Assembly: GCA_964435575.1 (NCBI GenBank)
Contig: CAYSZS010000014.1
Coordinates: forward strand, 1 to 33,036
Source of the DNA: GWB1-39-12 sp964435575
Lineage (GTDB): Bacteria > Patescibacteriota > Microgenomatia > UBA8517
Direction of reading: 5' to 3'
Length of the DNA: 33,036 nucleotides
In this document: one piece after another, positions 8,685 to 15,574 of the stretch
Position numbering within the stretch: the first letter of the stretch is position 1
Layout: every line of letters starts with the position of its first letter
Translations under genes and position numbers: made by a program
Notes under the pieces: model-generated
Seen by the model: only the letters and a program-made list of their open reading frames with translations
What the model was told of the DNA's origin: nothing
The model's database searches: none

Positions 8685-9194
8685 ATGGCCGCAATAGTTG
8701 AAATTGATGAACAAAATGGTAAGGTTGCCTCTTCCATCCATACCCATAACATCGCAAATAGTAACATGGGTAGTGAGAATGCATCTTCACTAGATCCGGC
8801 TAAAAATCCTATTGCACAAGGAGCTAATTCTTACGAAAAATGGCAATTAATACACGTAGTCAGTATGGGTACCGCGACCTCGATCAGTAACCTCAAAGTC
8901 TGGCGCACGGGATCATTGGGAGCTCACGCAAACCATCTAACAAATGCAAGAACTACAAGTTATGGCGGGGCGGAGAATTTTACAACTCCGACAAATGCGG
9001 TCTCGACAGTTGCAACCCAATCCATGCCAACACAAGCCCCCACATCAGCCAACTTAGGAATTGGTGGAAGTTTAACTGGCTCGCTCACGCAACCAGGTTA
9101 TTCCGACTTTCTGGTTCATCAGATTCAAACTGATACTTCTGCCATTTCTGGAAGCAGCACAACCCTGAATTACTCATACGATGAAACCTCTTAA
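8685..9194 (+). CDS. Phage-structural-like beta-rich protein
   Basis: A 169-aa protein with no signal peptide or membrane helix. It is rich in Ser, Thr, Ala, Asn and Gly. Residues about 52-75 (WQLIHVVSMGTATSISNLKVW) look like paired beta strands; a central stretch of Thr/Pro/Gln follows, then GIGGSLTGSLTQPGYSDFLVHQIQ and a final Tyr-x-Tyr-Asp-Glu segment. The composition and the closing TxxYSYDE pattern resemble small virion structural proteins in uncultured tailed phages; this is pattern memory only. It starts 3 nt after the previous stop, and its own stop overlaps the region just before the zinc-finger gene, so it is very probably cotranscribed with its neighbours. Confidence 0.5.
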   Translation: MAAIVEIDEQNGKVASSIHTHNIANSNMGSENASSLDPAKNPIAQGANSYEKWQLIHVVSMGTATSISNLKVWRTGSLGAHANHLTNARTTSYGGAENFTTPTNAVSTVATQSMPTQAPTSANLGIGGSLTGSLTQPGYSDFLVHQIQTDTSAISGSSTTLNYSYDETS

Positions 9195-9201
9195 ACATAA
9201 A

Positions 9202-9498
9202 ATGGTCAAACACTTCGACAAGGCTTCGACGATGAGCTCAGCCGAATCGCTCAGGGTTGATGCTGAGCAAAGCCGAAGCATCAAACACATTTGCGGTCAA
9301 TGTTTGCAAAAATTCACGACTCTCACGGCTTATCTAACCCATATTTGTAAGTCAAGCGGGCACGCCCCTATAGAGCCGGAACAAAGCTCTTCGCAAACCT
9401 ACACTGTTTACCAGGTAGAGCCGGGAAAAAAGAAGGCTAAGTTTTCCGAAAATCAAATTATCGAGGCTGTATCCTCGGCCCGCAGAAGTAAAAGGTAA
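9202..9498 (+). CDS. Small C2HC zinc-finger protein, interrupted by in-frame repeat
   Basis: A 98-aa protein from ATG 9202; an in-frame upstream ATG at 9181 overlaps the previous gene by 14 nt. After a repeat-derived insert of 25 codons comes HICGQCLQKFTTLTAYLTHIC, a Cys-x2-Cys-x12-His-x-Cys zinc-finger-like motif, then a polar, Lys-rich tail. Removing the 75-bp insertion gives a start of M-V-K-H-I-C-G-Q-C, which is why 9202 is preferred as the ancestral start. Small phage proteins with an N-terminal H-x-C-x2-C finger and a neighbour like the next gene are familiar to me, which fits the virion-like setting. The role is unknown. Confidence 0.55.
   Translation: MVKHFDKASTMSSAESLRVDAEQSRSIKHICGQCLQKFTTLTAYLTHICKSSGHAPIEPEQSSSQTYTVYQVEPGKKKAKFSENQIIEAVSSARRSKR
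9206..9288. mobile_element. REP/MITE-like palindromic repeat insertion with 8-bp duplication
   Basis: TCAAACAC occurs at 9206-9213 and again at 9281-9288, flanking 67 bp that are more GC-rich than the surroundings. Inside are GCTCAG at 9236-9241 and 9249-9254, the complementary CTGAGC at 9263-9268 (6-bp stem, 8-nt loop), and GATGCT at 9259-9264 facing AGCATC at 9277-9282. The element begins TTCGACAAGGCTTCG and ends AAAGCCGAAGCA, the style of REP-like repeats seen interspersed in bacterial genomes. The total gain, 75 bp, is exactly 25 stop-free codons, so the host gene stays open. It has no transposase of its own. Confidence 0.6.
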
Positions 9499-9502
9499 TA
9501 CA

Positions 9503-9916
9503 ATGCCTAATTACAAATTTTTTAATAAGGACTTAAAGCGCTGGATAACCGCCCCCTTTGAAGTTTGGCAATGGGAAGCTTACTACGAAGACGGAACTGT
9601 GCTAAAACAATTCGGCGACGATGGTATATATCATCAATTTTCCGAAATTGACCAAAAAAGATTGGCAGTTTTTAAAATGGTTTCGCGAGAATTTCCTCAA
9701 GTCTATACACTTCTTTTTTCTGATTCTGAAATGAAGCTCATACACTTTTACCGAAACACGATCTTGAATGCCGGAACAGAAGATGAGCGCCGCCTGCGTT
9801 TGTATTGCTTCGGTTACGAAAAGAGGATTGGGGAAAAAGTACACAAGGTTATAATGATGATCGCCCCATCCAATGGTTTAATCGTTACCGAAAACCCCGA
9901 TCTAGTTTCCATTTGA
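9503..9916 (+). CDS. Phage-associated conserved hypothetical protein
   Basis: A 137-aa soluble protein. It opens with MPNYKFFNKDLKRWITAPFE, followed by WEAYYEDGTVLKQFGDDG and FSEIDQKRLAVFKMVS, then a beta-rich half ending in MIAPSNGLIVTENP. The W-x-A-x-Y-x-DG-T-x-x-x-Q...F-x-E-ID-Q-x-x-L-x-x-F pattern is one I associate with small proteins near zinc-finger proteins in phage structural regions. I know of no function. A weak AAGG precedes the ATG. It closes the four-gene plus-strand run, and its last 15 bp overlap the end of the convergent isomerase gene without a visible terminator between them. Confidence 0.5.
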   Translation: MPNYKFFNKDLKRWITAPFEVWQWEAYYEDGTVLKQFGDDGIYHQFSEIDQKRLAVFKMVSREFPQVYTLLFSDSEMKLIHFYRNTILNAGTEDERRLRLYCFGYEKRIGEKVHKVIMMIAPSNGLIVTENPDLVSI

Positions 9917-10342
9917 TAGTTTTGTCGCTATTTCGTGGACTAATTGTAAATGTTTATTCTCTGCCACCAGCATATCGCATTTGTAGTCTTTCATTGTAGG
10001 AAAGCTATACACCTCTGCACTTATCCCCTTGGCATATTTGATAGCTTTAACGATATTTTCAGATGTACCGCTCCCTGAAATAGTTATCAATAAATCCCGA
10101 CTTGTGAGAAATACTTTTAACTGATCAGAAAATATGTTCTCATAACCGTTATCATTGGCATAAGCCATTACCACTGCCTCATTGGCACAAAGACTAATGG
10201 CGCGAATTCCGCACATTTTGACCAGATCATTGGCAAAGTGATTAGCGGTTGCGGCACTTCCCCCATTGCCAATAATATAAACGTAATTGGCTTCCTTTAT
10301 GGCTTTTACAATCCCGATTAAATCGGGAACAATATCTTTCAT
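9902..10342 (-). CDS. gmhA: SIS-domain phosphosugar isomerase, GmhA-like
   Basis: A 146-aa SIS-fold protein. IIGNGGSAATANHFANDL at residues 23-40 is the phosphosugar-binding signature, ISGSGTSENIVKA at 88-100 is the second substrate loop, and a His-Glu pair at 136-137 lies where GmhA has its C-terminal catalytic histidine. GmhA converts sedoheptulose 7-phosphate to D-glycero-D-manno-heptose 7-phosphate in the cytoplasm. At 146 aa it lacks about 40 N-terminal residues of typical GmhA (about 190 aa), and no upstream extension is available because the gene overlaps the kinase by 4 nt. Adjacency to an HddA-like kinase supports this call over other SIS isomerases such as DiaA. Confidence 0.75.
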   Translation of the reverse strand: MKDIVPDLIGIVKAIKEANYVYIIGNGGSAATANHFANDLVKMCGIRAISLCANEAVVMAYANDNGYENIFSDQLKVFLTSRDLLITISGSGTSENIVKAIKYAKGISAEVYSFPTMKDYKCDMLVAENKHLQLVHEIATKLSNGN

Positions 10343-11310
10343 TTCTCTATGTTAAATATAACCCTACTTCCACCCTGGCTGAACCTAAACGGCAACTGCC
10401 TATAATTTTTTAACGCTTGTCGTACAGCAGCTCTTTTATTCACCGGTAACATGAGCAAAAGAAATCCTCCCCCACCAGCTCCCACAACTTTTCCGCCTAT
10501 TGCTCCGGCGCGCTTTGCCAACTTGTACATTTTCTCAATCCGGGGATTACTTATTTTGTTACTCAAGGTTTTTTTAAGCTGCCAGTAGGTATCTAATAAT
10601 TGGCCAAATTTTTTCAAGTCTCCTTTGTGAAGCGCATTTACCCCTTCGCGGGCTAGAATTTTATTCTGATCAAGAAGAGCAATATTGCCCGAGATATCTA
10701 TTGAGGCCAAAACATCGTCCGAGTTACGGGCAATACCTGTATAAAATAGCATCAGGCTATTATTGAAATCCTCCCAGACAGATTCCGATAAGACGACTTT
10801 CTTACTATTAGCCAAGCCTCCCGGTTTAAGCTCGATCGCCCTAAGCCCCCCAGCGGATATAATATATTGATCTTGAACCCCAATCGGCTTTTTAAGAATG
10901 TCTATTTCGATCTTGATGGCTTCTTCAGCCAACCTACGAGAGTTGACATTTTCTCCCAAATAAGTACGAAGTGCATTCAAAACTCCAATTGTAACAGCAC
11001 TGCTTGACCCCAAGCCCGTCCCTTGAGCGGGGATGTCAGCCATAAAGGAGATCTCAATAGCTTTGGTTATCCCGAGTAATTTCAACGCCTCCCGCACCAG
11101 CTCGTGTTTTAGTTCGACTACTTTCTCTACGTTTTCTTTGATTGTGTAATTAACCACTAAAGAATCATCAAACCTCTCTTTGACAATACAATAAACATAC
11201 TTATCAATAGTGGTTGAAAGGACTAAACCGCCATACTTTAGAAAATATTCACGAAAGTCCGTGTTCCCCCCCAAAAGACTTAAACGCAAAGGTGTTTTAG
11301 TAATAATCAT
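10339..11310 (-). CDS. hddA: GHMP kinase, D-glycero-alpha-D-manno-heptose 7-phosphate kinase-like
   Basis: A 323-aa GHMP-family sugar kinase of usual length. It shows TPLRLSLLGGNTDF near the N-terminus (residues 6-19), the ATP-binding motif PAQGTGLGSSSA at 94-105, IGVQDQY at 143-149 carrying the probable catalytic Asp, and the C-terminal KVVGAGGGGF at 274-283. This pattern fits HddA, which phosphorylates D-glycero-alpha-D-manno-heptose 7-phosphate at C1. The gmhA-like gene follows with a 4-nt overlap. HddC-type nucleotidyltransferase and GmhB phosphatase are not in the window, so the pathway would need genes elsewhere. It is divergent from the first glycosyltransferase, with a 46-bp shared promoter region. 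Confidence 0.8.
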   Translation of the reverse strand: MIITKTPLRLSLLGGNTDFREYFLKYGGLVLSTTIDKYVYCIVKERFDDSLVVNYTIKENVEKVVELKHELVREALKLLGITKAIEISFMADIPAQGTGLGSSSAVTIGVLNALRTYLGENVNSRRLAEEAIKIEIDILKKPIGVQDQYIISAGGLRAIELKPGGLANSKKVVLSESVWEDFNNSLMLFYTGIARNSDDVLASIDISGNIALLDQNKILAREGVNALHKGDLKKFGQLLDTYWQLKKTLSNKISNPRIEKMYKLAKRAGAIGGKVVGAGGGGFLLLMLPVNKRAAVRQALKNYRQLPFRFSQGGSRVIFNIEK

Positions 11311-11328
11311 TTTATGAGGTGCAAGATA

Positions 11329-11334
11329 GTTATA
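11329..11334 (-). promoter_or_regulatory. Possible -10 element for the heptose genes
   Basis: Read on the minus strand, TATAAC lies 18 nt before the kinase ATG. No convincing -35 hexamer is visible and there is no Shine-Dalgarno in the short leader. It sits back to back with the -10 element of the divergent glycosyltransferase, so the two promoters would share one short region. Confidence 0.3.
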
Positions 11335-11342
11335 GTGTATTA

Positions 11343-11348
11343 TATAAT
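11343..11348 (+). promoter_or_regulatory. -10 element for the glycosyltransferase run, leaderless
   Basis: A perfect TATAAT ends 8 nt before the ATG at 11357, which would put the transcript start at or within a base or two of the ATG, giving a leaderless mRNA. No good -35 hexamer is seen 17 nt upstream (TGCAAG). The same spacing recurs at three other operon heads in the window. Confidence 0.5.
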
Positions 11349-11356
11349 CGACAAAA

Positions 11357-12241
11357 ATGGCAGTTGAATTATCAGTTATTATTCCCTCCCGTAACGAAAT
11401 TTTTCTTAACCAGACTATCAGGGATCTCCTCGCTCATGCGGTCGGTAGTATTGAAATTATTGTCAACATCGACGAAAATTGGCCAGATGAGATTATCAAA
11501 GATAAAAGAGTAATTTATCTTCACCCCGGTACTCCCAAAGGCATGAGATACGGTATAAATTCCTGCGCAGCCATTGCCAAGGGGATTTATCTGATGAAAA
11601 CAGACGGTCACTGCATGTTTGCTCCCGGCTTTGACAAAGTTTTGTCGGAAAATTGCGACGATAATTGGGTAGTAATCCCCCGCAGGAAGCGCTTAGATGC
11701 CGAAAATTGGAAGATAATGGATGTGGGAAAACCCGATATTGATTACCACTACCTATGTTTCCCCGAGCGCGGCAAGGAGCATGATTGGGGTATGCACGGA
11801 GTTATGTGGCCAGAAAGGGCTCTGGAGAGAATAGATCCCAAGTATGACATTGACGACACCATGAGCTTTCAGGGAAGCTCATGGTTTATGAAAAGAAAAT
11901 GGTTTACCGACTTTATCGGCTATCTTGACGATGATTTTTACGGTTCCTTTGCTCAGGAACCTCAGGAAATCGGACTTAAAACTTGGCTTGGGGGCGGGGC
12001 CGTAAAAGTAAACAAAAAAACCTGGTATGCCCATCTTCACAAAGGACCGAAATACGGCAAGATGTATCGGCTAACAATGAACGACGAAAAAGTTATAATT
12101 GCTGGGCATAACCGTTCGGCAAAACACTGGATGGAGGGCAGAGAGCCCAACATGATTCATCCCATCGCATGGTTAGTAGAAAAATTCTGGCCGGTACCTA
12201 CTTGGCCTGAAGACAGGAGTCTCTGGGTATCACCCATATGA
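11357..12241 (+). CDS. Family 2-fold glycosyltransferase with DxH motif (paralogue A)
   Basis: A 294-aa GT-A fold enzyme. SVIIPSRNE at 6-14 is the nucleotide-binding strand, and KTDGHCMF at 81-88 replaces the usual DxD with Asp-x-His-Cys. FQGSSWF at 171-177, QEIGLKTWLGGG at 203-214 and NKKTWYAHLHKG at 219-230 are the acceptor-side motifs, and WLVEKFWPVPTWPE at 272-285 is a C-terminal signature shared by the paralogues here. DxH (DSHC) is the metal site of polypeptide GalNAc-transferases, so UDP-HexNAc as donor is a reasonable but untested inference. It is soluble, with no membrane helix. It is the first gene of the long plus-strand run and overlaps the next by ATGA. Confidence 0.8.
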   Translation: MAVELSVIIPSRNEIFLNQTIRDLLAHAVGSIEIIVNIDENWPDEIIKDKRVIYLHPGTPKGMRYGINSCAAIAKGIYLMKTDGHCMFAPGFDKVLSENCDDNWVVIPRRKRLDAENWKIMDVGKPDIDYHYLCFPERGKEHDWGMHGVMWPERALERIDPKYDIDDTMSFQGSSWFMKRKWFTDFIGYLDDDFYGSFAQEPQEIGLKTWLGGGAVKVNKKTWYAHLHKGPKYGKMYRLTMNDEKVIIAGHNRSAKHWMEGREPNMIHPIAWLVEKFWPVPTWPEDRSLWVSPI

Positions 12242-13707
12242 GTAAAGTATCAATTATTATACCTTCGAGAAATGAAAGATATCTTACCAAAACGGTGGAG
12301 GGTATTTTTGCCAAGGCTACCGGAGATATCGAAATTATTATTGTCCTGGATGGCCCGACTTCCTATCGTCTCCCCCGTAAACGCAAAAATTTAATACTTA
12401 TCCAAAAACCAGAATCAGAAGGCCTTCGCAAAGCCATCAATGACGCCGCCGCAAAAGCAGCCGGTAAATACCTACTTAAAATAGATGCCCATTGCTTGTT
12501 TAATAAGGGGTTTGATGAAATTCTCAAAAAAGACTGCAAGGATAACTGGGTTGTTATCCCCCGATATTATCCTTTAGACGTAGTCCATTGGAAACGTATC
12601 CCTAAAAGTAAACCAATAGATTACTCTTTCTTGAGTTGTCCATGGAAAAATGCAAGACACCCAAAGAGATTTATGATGAAGGATTGCTATTGGAGCGCCA
12701 GAGACCAGACCAGAAAAAATGTTTTAATAGATGATTTGATGACCTTTGGCGGCTTTGCTTGGTTCATGCCTACTGCACATTTTCGTGACAGTTTAGGAGG
12801 ATTAAATACAACTGATTTTGGCGATTTTGCCGAAAATCAGGAAATTGTCCTGAAGACTTGGTTGGGCGGCGGACGCGTGGTAATCAATAAAAAAGTATGG
12901 TGTGCTCATTATGAGCAGAGATTATCAGATCGGGGTTGGAGTCTGCAGAAAGAGATAATTTTTCGAAGTCACGAAGCGATAGCAAAATATTTCGTCAATA
13001 ATCAATGGCCAGGAGCAATCCATGACTTTGCCTGGTTAGTAGAAAAGTTTTGGCCATTACCAACTAAAAATGACCCAGCACGGAATCAGGCGTACTTCTG
13101 GCCTGATGATTGGAAATCCTATTACTCGATCGATAAGGAGATTACCAAATTAGCCCAACTGGCTTTGAAATATGGTTCGGATAAATGCCCGCAGATTCAT
13201 CATTTCTATACGGATTACTATGCAGGACTCTTCCTGGGCAGAAAAAATGAAATAAAAAAAGTCTTGGAAATAGGCGTGGGTTACCCTGAATGCATGACTC
13301 ACTCACCCAATTATCAGATAGGAGCAAGTCTTTCTATGTGGCAGGATTATTTTCCAAATGCCTTAGTCTTTGGCATTGACGTCCGACAAGATCTGGTTTT
13401 CAAAAATAATCGAATTGAGACCTTCCTCTGCGATCAGACCGATAAAGCGGAATTAATGAACTTAATCAAGAAAATCGGTACAGATATTGATTTTGTTATC
13501 GACGATGGCTCGCACTTACCAGAAGACCAGGTGTTTACTTGTCTTACTCTTATGCCACTATTGCAAAATAAAGTTATTTATATCATCGAAGACGTTCGCT
13601 ACAAAGAAATTGCCAAGTATTTAAAGGGGTATCAATTAGAAATTGTCAGAAAATCAAAAATGGCCAGTAACTGGGACAGATTAATAAAGGTAACCAACAA
13701 AACATAA
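12238..13707 (+). CDS. Fusion: DxH glycosyltransferase (paralogue B) plus SAM methyltransferase
   Basis: A 489-aa protein. Residues 1-290 are a DxH-family glycosyltransferase: SIIIPSRNE at 5-13, KIDAHCLF at 81-88, QEIVLKTWLGGG at 201-212, and WLVEKFWPLP at 266-275. Residues about 300-489 form a class I methyltransferase of the type found in cephalosporin and macrolide tailoring: LALKYGSDK, VLEIGVG at 342-348 as SAM motif I, GASLSMWQDYFPNA at 362-375, IDDGSH at 421-426 and YIIEDV at 448-453. The Asp/His residues of IDDGSH are typical metal ligands in this group. Transfer and methylation of the same sugar by one polypeptide is a natural inference. It starts inside the preceding stop (ATGA) and ends 1 nt before the next ATG. 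Confidence 0.8.
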   Translation: MSKVSIIIPSRNERYLTKTVEGIFAKATGDIEIIIVLDGPTSYRLPRKRKNLILIQKPESEGLRKAINDAAAKAAGKYLLKIDAHCLFNKGFDEILKKDCKDNWVVIPRYYPLDVVHWKRIPKSKPIDYSFLSCPWKNARHPKRFMMKDCYWSARDQTRKNVLIDDLMTFGGFAWFMPTAHFRDSLGGLNTTDFGDFAENQEIVLKTWLGGGRVVINKKVWCAHYEQRLSDRGWSLQKEIIFRSHEAIAKYFVNNQWPGAIHDFAWLVEKFWPLPTKNDPARNQAYFWPDDWKSYYSIDKEITKLAQLALKYGSDKCPQIHHFYTDYYAGLFLGRKNEIKKVLEIGVGYPECMTHSPNYQIGASLSMWQDYFPNALVFGIDVRQDLVFKNNRIETFLCDQTDKAELMNLIKKIGTDIDFVIDDGSHLPEDQVFTCLTLMPLLQNKVIYIIEDVRYKEIAKYLKGYQLEIVRKSKMASNWDRLIKVTNKT

Positions 13708-13708
13708 T

Positions 13709-14638
13709 ATGGCCAAAGTATCAATAATTATTCCCTCGAGGAATGAAAAATACCTTGCAAAGACGGTTGAAGAAGCTTTTTCCAAAGCTAGAGGTAAAAT
13801 TGAAGTAATCGTTGTTTTGGATGGTCCTACTTCAGATCCTCTTCCCTCTCCCCGTCCAAATCTAAAATTAATTAAAAAATCGGTTCCTCACGGCCTAAGA
13901 GTTGCCATAAATATGGCAGCCCAAAAAGCCACAGGTAAATATTTATTAAAAACCGATGCACATTGTATGTTCGATATCGGATATGACCTGATACTACAAA
14001 GAGATTGCCAGGAAGACTGGGTAATTGTTCCACGACGACATTGGATGGATTCGAAAAAACCGCGCCCTTGGAAAGTTGTACCTAACAAAGAACCAGCAGA
14101 CTATCACTACTTAACCTTTCCCTGGTCATCCTCGGGACTTAGTCTAAATACGGCAATTTGGTACCAAAGATGTCGGGAAAGACAAGACGTAAATGTAGAT
14201 GAAACAATGGCCATCCATGGAAGCATGTGGTTTACAAATACTGATTATTTCCTTGACAAATTGGGTGGATTTGACACAAAAAATTTTGGGTATTACGCAG
14301 AACATATAGAAATCATCCTTAAAACGTGGCTCTCCGGAGGACGCGTAATGGTAAACAAAAATACCTGGTATGCACATCTTCAGGATGTAACGGCAGTTGA
14401 CCGTTTGTGGCCGGAAAAGCTAAGCGATATGAAAGCAAGCCATATAAGAATTGCCGAGTATTGGGTAAACAATCAATGGAAAAAGCAAATCCACGGTTTT
14501 GACTGGTTGATAGATAAATTCTGGCCGTTACCACTGCCAGGACGTCATACGACTAAAGATAAACACTTGTGGCTTGATAACTGGAGGGACTATTATTCAA
14601 AGACACCTGAGGAGGAAATAGAAAAGCGGTGGAAGTGA
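13709..14638 (+). CDS. Family 2-fold glycosyltransferase with DxH motif (paralogue C)
   Basis: A 309-aa protein very like the N-terminal half of its upstream neighbour: SIIIPSRNEKYLAKTVE, VVLDGPTSDPLP and KTDAHCMF (DxH at 83-85) match position by position, which points to a recent tandem duplication. The acceptor half keeps IHGSMWF, EIILKTWLSGG and NKNTWYAHLQ, and the C-terminus keeps WLIDKFWPLP. It lacks the methyltransferase domain of the neighbour. A strong hairpin with a U-run follows the stop by 4 nt, so this gene closes the first three-gene transcript. Its start has no Shine-Dalgarno. Confidence 0.8.
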   Translation: MAKVSIIIPSRNEKYLAKTVEEAFSKARGKIEVIVVLDGPTSDPLPSPRPNLKLIKKSVPHGLRVAINMAAQKATGKYLLKTDAHCMFDIGYDLILQRDCQEDWVIVPRRHWMDSKKPRPWKVVPNKEPADYHYLTFPWSSSGLSLNTAIWYQRCRERQDVNVDETMAIHGSMWFTNTDYFLDKLGGFDTKNFGYYAEHIEIILKTWLSGGRVMVNKNTWYAHLQDVTAVDRLWPEKLSDMKASHIRIAEYWVNNQWKKQIHGFDWLIDKFWPLPLPGRHTTKDKHLWLDNWRDYYSKTPEEEIEKRWK

Positions 14639-14642
14639 AGCC

Positions 14643-14673
14643 CCCCAGGCGGGAGGCCTGGGGCATCTTTTTT
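14643..14673 (+). terminator. Rho-independent terminator
   Basis: CCCCAGGC at 14643-14650 pairs perfectly with GCCTGGGG at 14656-14663 around a 5-nt loop, followed by CATC and six Ts at 14668-14673. It begins 4 nt after the stop of paralogue C. This is the clearest intrinsic terminator in the window. ATCTTTT/AAAAGAT at 14665-14680 forms a further inverted repeat. Confidence 0.8.
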
Positions 14674-14681
14674 AAAAGATA

Positions 14682-14741
14682 CGCCTTTCGGCGAAGGCTT
14701 CTAGCCTAGGTTCATTCATCCCCGGGTGCGGAGACTCGGGG
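14682..14741. other. Two further hairpins in a GC-rich spacer
   Basis: After the terminator, CGCC-TTTC-GGCG (14682-14693), alternatively GCCTT/AAGGC (14683-14698), forms a small stem. CCCCGGGT at 14720-14727 pairs with ACTCGGGG at 14734-14741 around a 6-nt loop with one GU. No U-run follows the second. The spacer is markedly more GC-rich than the flanking genes, so it may be a REP-like unit or a processing or stability element in front of the methyltransferase gene. Confidence 0.4.
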
Positions 14742-14764
14742 AATTCTGAAACTAGTCTTAGAAA

Positions 14765-15570
14765 ATGAATCAAACACTCAAGTACATTACTAAAAAGTTC
14801 GGATTAGATGCCGCCAGAAAGTCACCCATTGAGATACGCAATATAAATAGAACCATAATGGCGCAAACCATTTACGAGTTAAAATTCAAAGTCGGAGCCG
14901 AAATCGGCGTTGCCCAGGGAGACCACGCCAAAACACTTTGCGAATTAAATCCTGGCCTTAAACTCTATTGTATTGACGTTTNNNNNNNNNNNNNNNNNNN
15001 NNNNNNNNNNNNNNNNNNNNNNNNNNNNNNNNNNNNNNNNNNNNNNNNNNNNNNNNNNNNNNNNNNNNNNNNNNNNNNNNNGCCAAAACACTTTGCGAAT
15101 TAAATCCTGGCCTTAAACTCTATTGTATTGACGTTTGGGACCGATATCCTGGCTATAACGAATACGGAAACAGAATTAGAAGATATTATCAATTAGCAAA
15201 AGCCAGTCTTTCTCAATATGACACCGTGCTCATAAAAAAATCCAGCATGGATGCAGTTCATGACTTTGCAGATGAATCACTCGACTTTGTTTACATAGAC
15301 GCTGCCCACGATTTTAAAAATGTGGCAGATGACATTTGCGAGTGGACAAAAAAAGTTAGAATTGGAGGGATTGTATTTGGCCACGACTACAAACGCTCAA
15401 GGGATACCGGAGAAAGGCATCCTGTCGATGTCAAGGATGTAGTTCAGGCTTATACATATTCGCACAGCATTACACCGTGGTTTGTTCTTAAAAATGACAT
15501 TGGCGATCCTAGATTTGATATTGAAACACCAGGTTGGATGTTTGTCAGACAAAAATCAGATAGAATCTAA
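14765..15570 (+). CDS. Class I SAM methyltransferase (Methyltransf_24 type, copy a), split by an assembly gap
   Basis: As given, the frame is broken by 100 Ns. The 55 bp before the gap are repeated exactly after it; removing one copy and the Ns (155 bp) leaves 651 nt, an intact 216-aa protein reading CIDVWDRYPG across the join. It has GAEIGVAQG at 44-52 as SAM motif I, YCIDVW, SLDFVYIDAAH, KKVRIGGIVFGHDY and a final GWMFVRQKSDRI. IDxxH and GHDY are typical of this family, whose members often methylate sugars or small molecules in glycan clusters. The N-terminal 30 residues (PIEIRN) are shared with the copy at 24435. The next glycosyltransferase starts 4 nt after its stop. Confidence 0.8.
14927..15136. 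other. Scaffold gap: 100 Ns flanked by an exact 55-bp duplication
   Basis: Ns occupy 14982-15081. Bases 14927-14981 and 15082-15136 are identical over 55 bp. A shared end of this length is what a de Bruijn assembler with k=55 leaves when two contigs meet at an unresolved node, and 100 Ns is a common placeholder. The duplicated reading frame confirms that the real sequence is continuous. It should not be read as a biological repeat. Confidence 0.9.
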
Positions 15571-15574
15571 AAAA

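Noticed and set aside
7851..9916. A complete prophage.
   Set aside because: No integrase, terminase, portal, capsid or lysis gene is present, and the flanks are ordinary chromosomal-type glycan genes.
14720..14741. A self-cleaving ribozyme or known riboswitch.
   Set aside because: The hairpin is clear, but none of the conserved cores I know (for example the hammerhead CUGAUGA and GAAA) is present.
14927..15136. A 55-bp direct repeat that could be taken for a mobile-element scar or gene duplication.
   Set aside because: It flanks exactly 100 Ns, and removing one copy restores the reading frame, so it is an assembly artefact.
15482..15574. A 31-residue N-terminal extension of paralogue D.
   Set aside because: It lies wholly inside the preceding methyltransferase gene, and the family motif SFIIPSRNE begins right after ATG 15575, as in the other paralogues.
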